This document shows positions 10,401 through 20,247 of a stretch of 40,041 nt of DNA, one piece after another. Location: NCBI GenBank assembly GCA_016178155.1, contig JACOTZ010000223.1, positions 1 through 40,041 on the forward strand, read 5' to 3'. This DNA comes from Acidobacteriota bacterium (lineage in GTDB: Bacteria > Acidobacteriota > Terriglobia > Bryobacterales > Bryobacteraceae). Every line of letters starts with the position of its first letter. Positions within the stretch are counted from its first letter, which is position 1. A program made the position numbers and the translations under genes. Below the pieces are notes generated by a model, which saw only the letters and a program-made list of their open reading frames with translations, had not been told where the DNA came from and searched no databases.

Positions 10401-10718
10401 GGCAACGGGCTCGAAGCCGAACATCTCGATCCGGATGTCCCACAGCCCGGGGCTTAACTCGAATTCGTAAGCCCCCGCCTCGCCGGTGGTCGTGACCAGC
10501 CGGTATTGCTCGTGAACGGCGGTAACGACCGCGCCCGGCACCGGCCGGCCGCCCGCGGTTACCCCACCTGCGTGCTGAGCCGCCGCCGCGCCGGCCGGCA
10601 TCAGCAGCGCCAGCAGGCACATCGATGCCAGCGCAACAACTTGCGGCACGGCCACCGCACGGCAAAACAAGTGTCTGGCCTTGTGGATCGCGGAATGCTC
10701 CGCGCTGAGCGGTCTCAA
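7425..10718 (-). CDS. TonB-dependent receptor-like outer membrane protein with N-terminal carboxypeptidase-regulatory-like domain
   Basis: N-terminal signal plus '[46 protein letters not shown]'; beta-barrel features ('[26 protein letters not shown]', '[13 protein letters not shown]') and an aromatic C-terminus ending RLRF. Confidence 0.85.
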   Translation of the reverse strand: [1097 protein letters not shown]

Positions 10719-11054
10719 TTATTGTTAAACCCACGAATGGCGTTGATGACTCGCAGGAACCGGGGGCTACTCGTTTTTTCACCGCGATCAGCTATCGAGT
10801 TCACTCTCAGGGCCACGCTTGCAAGGTTGTATATCGCGATTGCGTACGGTGGAACTGGTAGCGCCGGCATAGAGGGCAACCGATTATCGAGCAAGCGCCT
10901 CGTATCACTCTGGACCGCTGTTCAGATCTCGAGGAAGGCGCGGGTAACTCCACCGCCCCGGTTGATGTGCAGGCATGGTCGGCGCCTTGAGCGTGCCGCT
11001 GGAATAAAGCTGGATGAGAAGAAGCTGCGAGGTCCAAACCGCGCGAAGACGCGG

Positions 11055-12260
11055 CTACCCCTTGCGCTCGAACCGCGGCACTCGCAACTGCTCCCCGCCT
11101 CGCAGCGCCGACTGGTGCGCGACCAATCCCGGCACCGTCATCGCCAGCGATTCGTAAACGTCGATCGCCGGCTCCCGGTCCTCGACCAGCGCATTGATGA
11201 ACTCTGCCGTGAGGAACGCCGCCGAGTTCCCGTGACCGCTCGGATGCCGCATGGGCTCGGGCAGCATGTCGCTCTTCCAGTACTCAGGGACGCGTAGCGG
11301 CTGCTTTCCCTTCATGCGGTCTTTCCAGGTCTCGGGATGCACCCCCTCGTTCTGCATGTAGAGCGTGCCTTTGTCCCCGAACCATTGCGCCCGCTCGCCA
11401 CCGGCTGCGGCGAGCCAGAAGACGTTGCAGCGCAACATGTGGCCTTTGCCGGTCTGCATCAGCGCGCTCTCGTTCCAATATGGATTCCGGTAGGCGTTGT
11501 CCGAGATCCAGGGATGCGGGCTGCCCCAACCCAGGCACGATACCCGTGCGATGCGCTCGCCCGTGATCCCGACGACGTAGGCCACGGCGTGTGTGGGGTA
11601 ATGCATCGGCGGCAGGCCCCAGCGCCAACTCTTCGACCCATCGGGTTCGTAGAACCGCGACTTGCGGTCGCTGACTAGCTTCTCGAGATCGCCGCGGTCG
11701 TGGTAGTACTCGGCCTCGGTGTAGAACAGTTCGCCGAATCCGCCTTCGCGGAAAAGATTGCGCGCATAGATCGCCGCCGGCCGGTAATAACTCGACTCAG
11801 CCATCATGTAGCGCAGCCCTGTTTTCTCCTTCAGGCTCCTAAGCTGCTCGGCTTCCTCCAGACTGCCGGCGGCGGGACAGGCGCTCACGACGTGCAGCCC
11901 GCGCTCGAAGCACATGCGGACGTGCTTGACGTGGTCGCGCGCACCGCTGAACACTGCCACTGCATCGAGATCGCGTGCCCGCTGGAGCATCTCCTGGAGC
12001 GAGGCGTGGACGCCGTCGCAGCGATAGGCCTGGCGCAGCCGGTCGCGCCGGTCCGCTCGCAAGTCGGTGACCGCGCTGACCACGCAGTTCGGATGTTCGT
12101 GCCAGTGGAACGTGGCGCCGAAACCACCGCCAACGACGCCCAGGCGTATCTTCTTCGTCGAGACCGCGGGTGTGGCCCGCCCCACCTGTACCGCAGCCGC
12201 TCTCCTCAGGCCTGCCGCGGCCATGCCGGCGGCGCCCAGAAACTCTCTACGCGTGGACAT
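11055..12260 (-). CDS. Gfo/Idh/MocA-family oxidoreductase with Tat-like signal
   Basis: Internal ATG at 12260 gives MSTRREFLGAAGMAAAGL (Tat-like RR motif), then 'KIRLGVVGGGFGATFHWHEHPNCVVSAVTDLRADRRDRLRQAY' Rossmann fold, 'GLHVVSACPAAGSLEEAEQLRSLKEKTGLRYMMAES'. Confidence 0.85.
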   Translation of the reverse strand: MSTRREFLGAAGMAAAGLRRAAAVQVGRATPAVSTKKIRLGVVGGGFGATFHWHEHPNCVVSAVTDLRADRRDRLRQAYRCDGVHASLQEMLQRARDLDAVAVFSGARDHVKHVRMCFERGLHVVSACPAAGSLEEAEQLRSLKEKTGLRYMMAESSYYRPAAIYARNLFREGGFGELFYTEAEYYHDRGDLEKLVSDRKSRFYEPDGSKSWRWGLPPMHYPTHAVAYVVGITGERIARVSCLGWGSPHPWISDNAYRNPYWNESALMQTGKGHMLRCNVFWLAAAGGERAQWFGDKGTLYMQNEGVHPETWKDRMKGKQPLRVPEYWKSDMLPEPMRHPSGHGNSAAFLTAEFINALVEDREPAIDVYESLAMTVPGLVAHQSALRGGEQLRVPRFERKG

Positions 12261-12492
12261 AATCAGGAACTCCTTCCCCTCTTCCGGCTCCGGATCTTTG
12301 ATTGTACGCAGAAATGCCGCTCGTTCCGATGGGTGCCGCCGGCCGATCGGGCGAGATTCCGCCCGTCTTACAAGTGTTGTACCGGCGCGCACGGCGGGCC
12401 AAAACCCACAGGCTGAAGCGCCGCCTCCCGCGACTTTCATTCCGTGAACGATAATCGACAACCGATCGCGTGCCGGGCCGGCCACCGGAGAG

Positions 12493-13119
12493 CTACTTCA
12501 GGTTGATGGTGCCGCGGCAGTTGGGCGCTCCGCATCTGCACGGCACCTTCTCCACGCTGGCGGCGAACTGGTAGTCAACCGTCAGCTCCTCGCCCGGCTC
12601 GACCGTCCGCTTGGCCATGTAGAGGATGTGGTTCTTGAGAAGCTTGGAGTAGAGATTTGGATTGCAGGAGTGATTGATGAATTCGGCGCCGCTTCCACCC
12701 ATACTGCCGTCGATGCACCAATAAGGGTTCAGAGTGAACAGATAATTTAACGGACCCTGGGCGCGGCGCTTGGTTTCACGGCGGTTCACCTTCTGGCCCG
12801 TGTACTCGATCACTTTGCGGCCGGCGGGGATACGCTCGCCCGCGTAAACGCCCCAGCGATGGATTGCCGAGGCCGCTACAAACAGCCGGAAACAGGCATG
12901 GCGCGGATCGATGCGAAGCTTTGGGCGGGCGGAGTCGGTATCCGCTGGCAGCGCGGTCGCGGCGCCAAGGCGCGGGATTCCGCGGCGCCCATTCTGTGCC
13001 GCGGCGGAGACGCCGTTGCCGTTGCGGGGCAGAAGACGCACTCTGGCGGCCATCAGCCGATCAGGAAGCTGGTATTTGTCCGTGGAGGTCACGATTGAAC
13101 ACACGAACAGCGGCAGCAA
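12493..13119 (-). CDS. SET-domain protein (protein-lysine methyltransferase-like) with post-SET cysteines
   Basis: 'HRWGVYAGERIPAGRKVIEYTGQKV', 'GSGAEFINHSCNPNLYS', 'VEPGEELTVDYQFA', 'VPCRCGAPNCRGTINLK'. Start codon uncertain. Confidence 0.85.
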   Translation of the reverse strand: MLPLFVCSIVTSTDKYQLPDRLMAARVRLLPRNGNGVSAAAQNGRRGIPRLGAATALPADTDSARPKLRIDPRHACFRLFVAASAIHRWGVYAGERIPAGRKVIEYTGQKVNRRETKRRAQGPLNYLFTLNPYWCIDGSMGGSGAEFINHSCNPNLYSKLLKNHILYMAKRTVEPGEELTVDYQFAASVEKVPCRCGAPNCRGTINLK

Positions 13120-13146
13120 CGCCGCACCGGCAGCCTGGGGCCGAGG

Positions 13147-13356
13147 CTAGAAATCGTCCTCGGCGGCCGCCTTCTTTTTCTTGCTCCGGCGCCGGAGAAT
13201 AATCGCCACCACACAAAGCGCCGCCAGAACTCCCGCAATAATCTGAACGGTGCGGACTTGCGAATCCGGCGTGCTGCCACCGCCCTCCTGCGCAAGCGCC
13301 GCAATGCTTAGAAGCAGAGCGGGAGCCAGAAGTTTCACCTGTTTGAGAAACGCCAT
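13147..13356 (-). CDS. Small single-pass membrane protein with basic/acidic C-terminal tail
   Basis: MAFLKQVKLLAPALLLSIAALAQEGGGSTPDSQVRTVQIIAGVLAALCVVAIILRRRSKKKKAAAEDDF: signal-like segment, one TM helix, RRRSKKKK. Start taken at 13356. Confidence 0.5.
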   Translation of the reverse strand: MAFLKQVKLLAPALLLSIAALAQEGGGSTPDSQVRTVQIIAGVLAALCVVAIILRRRSKKKKAAAEDDF

Positions 13357-13451
13357 TCGAACCTCCCGTGTGCCGGAACCATGCCGCGGCCAAGGCGGCG
13401 GGCCCGAGCGAGGCCGCCGGTTATTCGTCCTCGAAGGGGACGGACGGCTGG

Positions 13452-14390
<939 letters not shown>

Positions 14391-14649
14391 AATCTCTGTG
14401 CGCTGATTGGGCGGGCGGCGGCGGCGAAAGCTTGCCGCCGAGACTCGCCAGCGTGCAAAGGTGAATTATATCGGGTTACCCCGGGGTTGACGGCAAGTCG
14501 CCTGGAGCTGCGATGGCGCCGCGCCGCGCCGGCCGCCGTCTGTCCACAGCGCGGAGGGAAGTGGAACGCGGGAGTGCCACGGCCGGACGGCAGCGCTGGT
14601 GTCCGATGGTCTCCCGCGACAACGGGAATGGCGCCATCGTGGCCGGGCT

Positions 14650-14990
14650 GCCTTGTCGGAAAAGGATGCCGCCGCTCGATAAGGCGCTTGGCGGCGAACG
14701 GGGGCGCCTACACGCGCCGGTCGCGCGCGAGGGTCTGGGGCTCGCGGGCGCCGGAGCAGTGCTGGCCTCGCAGCGCCGTGATTCCTGACAGATTTGTCGC
14801 GCGGGAGCTCAAGATGAACGGCATCGTCGATTCACTCGGCCAGACACAGCTCATCGGCGTGAGCGTGCGCGATCCCGCAATCTTCGTGACGGTTGCGGCT
14901 GGGCTGCTGGACAGTGGCGCCGTTTGCTTGCCGCCGGCCAGCCCCAACGCGCGTCCGGATCGACGCGGCCGTTACATTGCGCGTGTCTTG
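14650..14990 (+). pseudogene. Degraded C-terminal remnant of an ADOP/MacB-FtsX-type ABC transporter permease
   Basis: Segments in different frames resemble consecutive pieces of the ADOP permease C-terminus: 'ALGGERGRLHAPVAREGLGLAGAGAVLA', then 'IGVSVRDPAIFVTVAAGLL', then 'ACRRPAPTRVRIDAAVTLR'. A stop lies between the first and second. Confidence 0.6.
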
Positions 14991-15029
14991 GCGCGTCCTC
15001 GTTGCGCGCGCGATTGCCGCAGCCGTGCG

Positions 15030-17381
15030 ATGATGAATGCGATGCGGTGGTGGTGCTTCATTTTCCCGCTGCTTCTGTGTGCCCAAGAATTGAAGTTTGC
15101 GACGTATTTGGGAGGAGGCGGCGGTGAGGCCACCCGGTCTGTCGCTGTTGATCCTCAGGGGAATATATACGTCACCGGCCGCACGGATTCTCCTGATTTT
15201 CCACTGAAGAATGCCATTCAGCCACAATCACGCGCCTATTCGCAGACGTTCGTAACGAAGTTCCGCCCGGATGGTGAGCTGATCTATTCCACTTATCTCG
15301 GTGGCAGTTCTAACGATGCCGGGATGGCGATCGCGGTCGACGCCGGGGGCAACGCATACGTCACCGGCAATGCGCATTCCACCGATTTTCCCGTTACCGC
15401 CAAAGCACTTCAGGCGAACAGCGGCGGCGCCGTGGATGCGATCGTCTATAAACTGGACGCCGCGGGCAATGTCGCCTATGCCACCTATCTTGGCGGCTCC
15501 GATAACGATCTGGGCGAAGCCATCGCGGTCGACGGCAGCGGCAACGTGTTCGTCGCCGGAAGAACGTACTCTCGTGATTTTCCGGTCTCCCCCAATGCAT
15601 TGCAGGAAGTCGCTTCACGCGGAAGCCCCGATGCCTTCGTGACCAAACTCGATGCCTCCGGCAATCTGGTGTATTCCACGTACCTTTCCGGGCACAATCC
15701 CACCGTTGCTTACGGGATCGCTGTGGACGAGAGTGGGGAGGCCGTAGTCGTGGGAGAAACGTCGGCGCTCGATTTCCCGACCACACCGGGTGCGGCGCAA
15801 GCGGGACCGGGTCGCACATCACGATATGGTGTTCTCAGTAATGACGCTTTCATTGCGAAGCTAAGCGCCGATGGTGGATCGCTGGTTTACTCCAGTGTGT
15901 GGGGAGGCGCCGGCTCTGATTCCGCGCATTCAGTTACGCTGGATGCAACCGGTAACGCCTACATCACCGGGCTCACTACGAACGGCCGGATGCCGATCGT
16001 AGGCGGTCGGCAACAGTATCTCGGCGGCGATATTTACTACCGCAGCACCGATGGCGGAAACACGTTTGGGGCCGTTCACAACGGGCTTCGCGCCTCGAGC
16101 GTGCTCCGCGTGGTTCAGTCTCCCCGCGATCCGCTGACGATCTTTGCCGGTACGGCCGAAGGTGTGTGCCATAGCACGAACGGCGGCGAGTCGTGGTCCC
16201 CGAGTGGACTTGACGGGCTCGCCGTATCACAAATCGTATTTGATCCGACGGATCCGCAAACCATGTACGTGGGAACGGGTCTCCCCGGCAGTGGCGCCCG
16301 CAACGGCCTGTTTCGGAGCGCTGACGGCGGCGCTACATGGACGGACATGAACGCGGGCTTCTCCACCAGGCTATATCCAAGCCTCACGATCAGTGATTTC
16401 AGCATCGATGCTTTGGCAGTGGATCCTGCGGATCCGGCCACGCTCTATGCGGTTACAGGCACAGGCGGCCAGGGTTTCGGTTATGACCAGCCGCTCTACC
16501 GCATTACAGAAGACGGGAACGTCTGGACGCAGATCGGAAGGGGTCTCGCCAGCACCCCAACGTCACTGGCGGTGGGCCGCGACTCCACGTTGTTGGTGGG
16601 AACGGGTCTTGTCGCGAGCCGAACCTCCTCAGTTCCGGGCACGGTCTATCGCCGGAGCGGGGATGCCTGGGCCGGCAGTAACATCAGCGACGACATCCGC
16701 GCATTGGCGGTCGCGGGCGACACGATTTATGCAGCAGGCCGCCGGCTGTTCATCAGCACGGATGGAGGCGCTACGTGGGATTCCAAATCCATGCCCAGCT
16801 CGGGTCCAGCCACGCAGCTCGAGGTTGCGCCGAACGATGCGTCTTCGCTTTACATTCTGGTCAACGGCTATGCCTGGAAGACTCTCGACGCGGGCGATAC
16901 CTGGTCGCCGGTGGCGTGAGGCCCATACACCACAATCGCGATCGATGCGTCCGGAGTGCTACATGCCGGCGCCCAGACGGCGCCCGACGCCTTCGTGGCC
17001 GCATTCGACCCAGATGGCGCGCTGCTGTATTCCACATACGTGGGAGAAGCGGGTGCCGAAACGGGCGATGGCATTGCCGTTGATGCTGAGGGCAATATTT
17101 CCATCGCCGGTTTTCTCGCCGCCGGGAACGCGCAATATCTATCCTACGGCGGCTACGGTTACGTAACCCGGCTGGGGAACGGCGCTTTCTCGACCGTTCT
17201 GGGCGCCAGTACGACCGCCACCATGCTCGGCGTCCCCGGACGCGGCATTGCGGTAGATCAGGAAGGCAACATCATCGCGGTCATGATCGCCACGGCCTCC
17301 GATCTGCCTGTGACCCCCAATGCCGTGCAATCCAATCTGATCGGCGATTCCGACGTGTATCTAGTGAAGTTCACGCCTTGA
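15030..17381 (+). pseudogene. SBBP (seven-bladed beta-propeller) / BNR-like repeat secreted protein, interrupted by one in-frame TGA at 16917-16919
   Basis: MMNAMRWWCFIFPLLLCAQELKFATYLGGGGGEATRSVAVDPQGNIYVTGRTDSPDFP...; repeated 'G(D/N)AxAVDxxGNxYVTG'. After TGA the same frame continues GPYTTIAIDASGVLHAGAQTAPDAFVAAFDPDGALLYSTYVGEAG... to 17381. Confidence 0.8.
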
Positions 17382-17382
17382 G

Positions 17383-17808
17383 GTTTCATGCCTTGGTCGC
17401 GGCCGCGGTGTCCTGCCGGCGCACAAGGCCGAAGCCGTGCGCCGCTTCCAGGCGGATGGCTCGGCCGTCGCCATGGTGGGCGACGGGATCAACGATGCGC
17501 CCGCGCTCGCTGCCGCCGATCTCGGGATCGCGCTCGGATCCGGAACGGATATCGCCATGCAGGCCGCGCCGGTAGTGCTCATGAGCAGCTCGGTCGCGCC
17601 CGTGGGCGATACCTTCGAGATCGCGCGCCGCGCCTATCGCATCGTGCGGCAGAACCTCTTCTGGGCCTTCTTTTACAACACCGCCGGCATCACGCTCGCC
17701 GTCGCCGGCATCCTGAACCCGATCATGGCCGCCGCCGCCATGGTCGTGTCGAGCCTCTCGGTCATTGCCAACTCGCTCCGGCTGGGCCGCTCCGGCGCAC
17801 AACCCTAG
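17383..17808 (+). pseudogene. C-terminal fragment of a heavy-metal P-type ATPase (CopA-like)
   Basis: GVLPAHKAEAVRRFQADGSAVAMVGDGINDAPALAAADLGIALGSGTDIAMQAAPVVLMSSSV...NLFWAFFYNTAGITLAVAGILNPIMAAAAMVVSSLSVIANSLRL; no N-terminal domains, actuator or DKTGT site upstream. Confidence 0.85.
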
Positions 17809-17924
17809 CTCGGCGACGCCACCTACTTTCGAGGACCGCGTCCCCGCTTCCACACGATCGGAACTACGATGGAGACAGCACCGGTCCCATTGTCAGGGGC
17901 GGGCGTCGCAGGGAGGTTTGCGGG

Positions 17925-20003
17925 ATGAGACCTTATGCGTTGCTGTTTCTCGCGGCGTGGCCGGCGTGGGCCGGAGCGCCGTGCGCGCCCAGCCGGGAGG
18001 TCCGGGACGCATTGTCGAATTGGCAGGAGAACTACCGGGCGCCTCTCAGTGAACGGGTGGCGAAGCTGAACGTCCTCGCGGCGAAATATCCCGGGGCCAT
18101 CGAAGTGCAGCGGGCGCGGATGCAGACGTATCGCTGGAGCCTGCCGGATCAGTGGCCCGCGGTGCGCGACGCCTACGTGAAGAACGCGGAAACGCGCAGC
18201 GATGACCCGATGGCGCTGACGCTCGGGGCAGAGGCGCTGCACCGGCTCGATACCAAACGTGCCATCGCACTGCTCGAGAAAGCGCGCCAGGTGGCGCCCG
18301 ACTACCCCTGGGCTGCGCTCAAGCTGGCGGATATCTACCAGGCCGGGAAGTTCGCCGACAAAGAGAAGGCGCGCCAGGCGTTCGACAATTATGCGCAGGC
18401 CTGCCCTGACCGGATCACCGGCAGCTCCGAGTGGGTGATGTCCAAGGTGGCGAGCCCGGCAACTCAGGCAGCCATCGCCAGGGCGCTGCGGGCACGGCTC
18501 GAGAAGGAGACCGATGCAAAGGAGCTGCTGGCGTACCCGATGCTCTGGGGCCTCGAGTTTCGCACACGGCCACCGCAGGAGCACCCGGCGCTGCGCCGGC
18601 AGGTGGCACGCGATCTCGATCGGCTGTCCAATCTGAATGATCGTCCGGACGCGCGCTGGATGGAGATGCTCGAGAGCGCGGCGAAACAGAGCGGCGCTCC
18701 CGAGGAGGCCGTTAACACGTATCGCGATCGGCTGCTGAAAGAGTTCCCGTCGAGTGCCCAGGCCTACCGCGTGGCCTACGACCGCTGGAAAAAGGAGAAC
18801 AAGGAGCCCGCGGACCACAAGGACGCGGAGTCGTGGCTCGCATGGAAGAAGAAGTACCTGACGGCGTTGAAAGAGTGGGCTGCGCAGTTCACCGACGCGG
18901 AGTGGCTGAAGGATTCGTATCTTAGTCTGGCCGTGGAATTGAGACAGATTGGAGAGAGGGAGGCTGTCGCGGCGGCCGAGCAGACCGTCCGTCGAGGCGC
19001 CGAGCGCAATGGCCCATCGCTCTGGACATATGCGAACGCCGCGGACCTGCTCCTGCGCGAAGGCTGGGCGCCCGGAAAGGCTCTCGCGTGGATGGAAAAG
19101 GCGTGGGCACTGGCCGAAAGTGAGGACCGGCGGCAACTCGAGGATGATACTCTGACGGACGAGCGGCGCAAAGAGATCGCGGACGGACGCGGATATCGCG
19201 GGTATGCGGCGCTACGCTATCTACAGGCGCTGCGGCTGGCGGGCAAACGCGCGGCGGCGGCATCGCTGCGGGCGTTTGTGGAGGGCCCGTCGCCCGCGAA
19301 GAAGTCCGGCGAGAGCGGCTACTGGTGGGGACGAGGCAGGCTCGCCGCGCTGGACGGCCGGACCGCCGATGCCCTGACCTACTACCAGTCGGCCCTGTTG
19401 ACGCGCGAGAAGACGCCGCAGCTATTCCGGGGTGTGCTGCGAGACGAACTGCTGGACGACGCCAGGGCGGTGTTCCTGAAGAATGGCGGAACCGAGAGCG
19501 CGTTTGCGCTGTGGTCGAAGCCGCGCGACGCGAGACCGCAGGAGCTTGCGGAAGGGCATTGGGAAAAACCGACCAAGGCGCTGCCCGCCTTCGAGCTGGC
19601 GGATCTTTCGGGCAAAACGTGGAAGCTGAAGCAACTGGAAGGCAAGGCGTTGTTGATCAACCTCTGGGCGACCTGGTGCGGACCCTGCCGTGCCGAGCTT
19701 CCCCACTTCCAGGAGCTCCATGAGAAGACGAGGGAGCGCACCGACGTCCAGGTGATCAGCTTCAATGTGGATGAGGAAATGGGGCTGGTGGAGCCCTACA
19801 TGAAAGAGAACAAGTACACCTTCCCGGCGCTGCTCGCGTACGGTTTCGTGCGCGGCTTGTTCGACGGCTACGGGATTCCACAGAACTGGGTGGTGAATCC
19901 GCAGGGAAAATGGATCGCTGCTCAAATCGGCTTCGATGCGAGCGACGCGGATTGGGTGGGCAGCATGATCCAGCGGCTGGAGGCGGCGAAGGGGACGCGC
20001 TGA
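17925..20003 (+). CDS. Secreted helical-repeat protein with C-terminal TlpA/thioredoxin-like domain
   Basis: Internal ATG 17925 gives signal peptide MRPYALLFLAAWPAWAGA; C-terminal 'GKALLINLWATWCGPCRAELPHFQELHEK' (WCGPC active site). Confidence 0.85.
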   Translation: MRPYALLFLAAWPAWAGAPCAPSREVRDALSNWQENYRAPLSERVAKLNVLAAKYPGAIEVQRARMQTYRWSLPDQWPAVRDAYVKNAETRSDDPMALTLGAEALHRLDTKRAIALLEKARQVAPDYPWAALKLADIYQAGKFADKEKARQAFDNYAQACPDRITGSSEWVMSKVASPATQAAIARALRARLEKETDAKELLAYPMLWGLEFRTRPPQEHPALRRQVARDLDRLSNLNDRPDARWMEMLESAAKQSGAPEEAVNTYRDRLLKEFPSSAQAYRVAYDRWKKENKEPADHKDAESWLAWKKKYLTALKEWAAQFTDAEWLKDSYLSLAVELRQIGEREAVAAAEQTVRRGAERNGPSLWTYANAADLLLREGWAPGKALAWMEKAWALAESEDRRQLEDDTLTDERRKEIADGRGYRGYAALRYLQALRLAGKRAAAASLRAFVEGPSPAKKSGESGYWWGRGRLAALDGRTADALTYYQSALLTREKTPQLFRGVLRDELLDDARAVFLKNGGTESAFALWSKPRDARPQELAEGHWEKPTKALPAFELADLSGKTWKLKQLEGKALLINLWATWCGPCRAELPHFQELHEKTRERTDVQVISFNVDEEMGLVEPYMKENKYTFPALLAYGFVRGLFDGYGIPQNWVVNPQGKWIAAQIGFDASDADWVGSMIQRLEAAKGTR

Positions 20004-20247
20004 CCGCCGGACCAGAATTATGATCTTCCGCAACTTGCGGCGTCCATCCGCCCGCGCCCGTGCATCGCCGCCTCGGGCGCCTCTGAAATCCTGGCAGGCT
20101 TCAAACTCTTGTAGACGCCTTCAAGAAATCTCGTCGGTTCATCGGGAATTCTCCGTTCCATCCGATCCAATATTGTACGGTCTCAGCGGAACCACTTCGT
20201 GGAACAGGGCCCCTGGCGCAGTACGATCAGAGTTCCGGATTTCAAGT

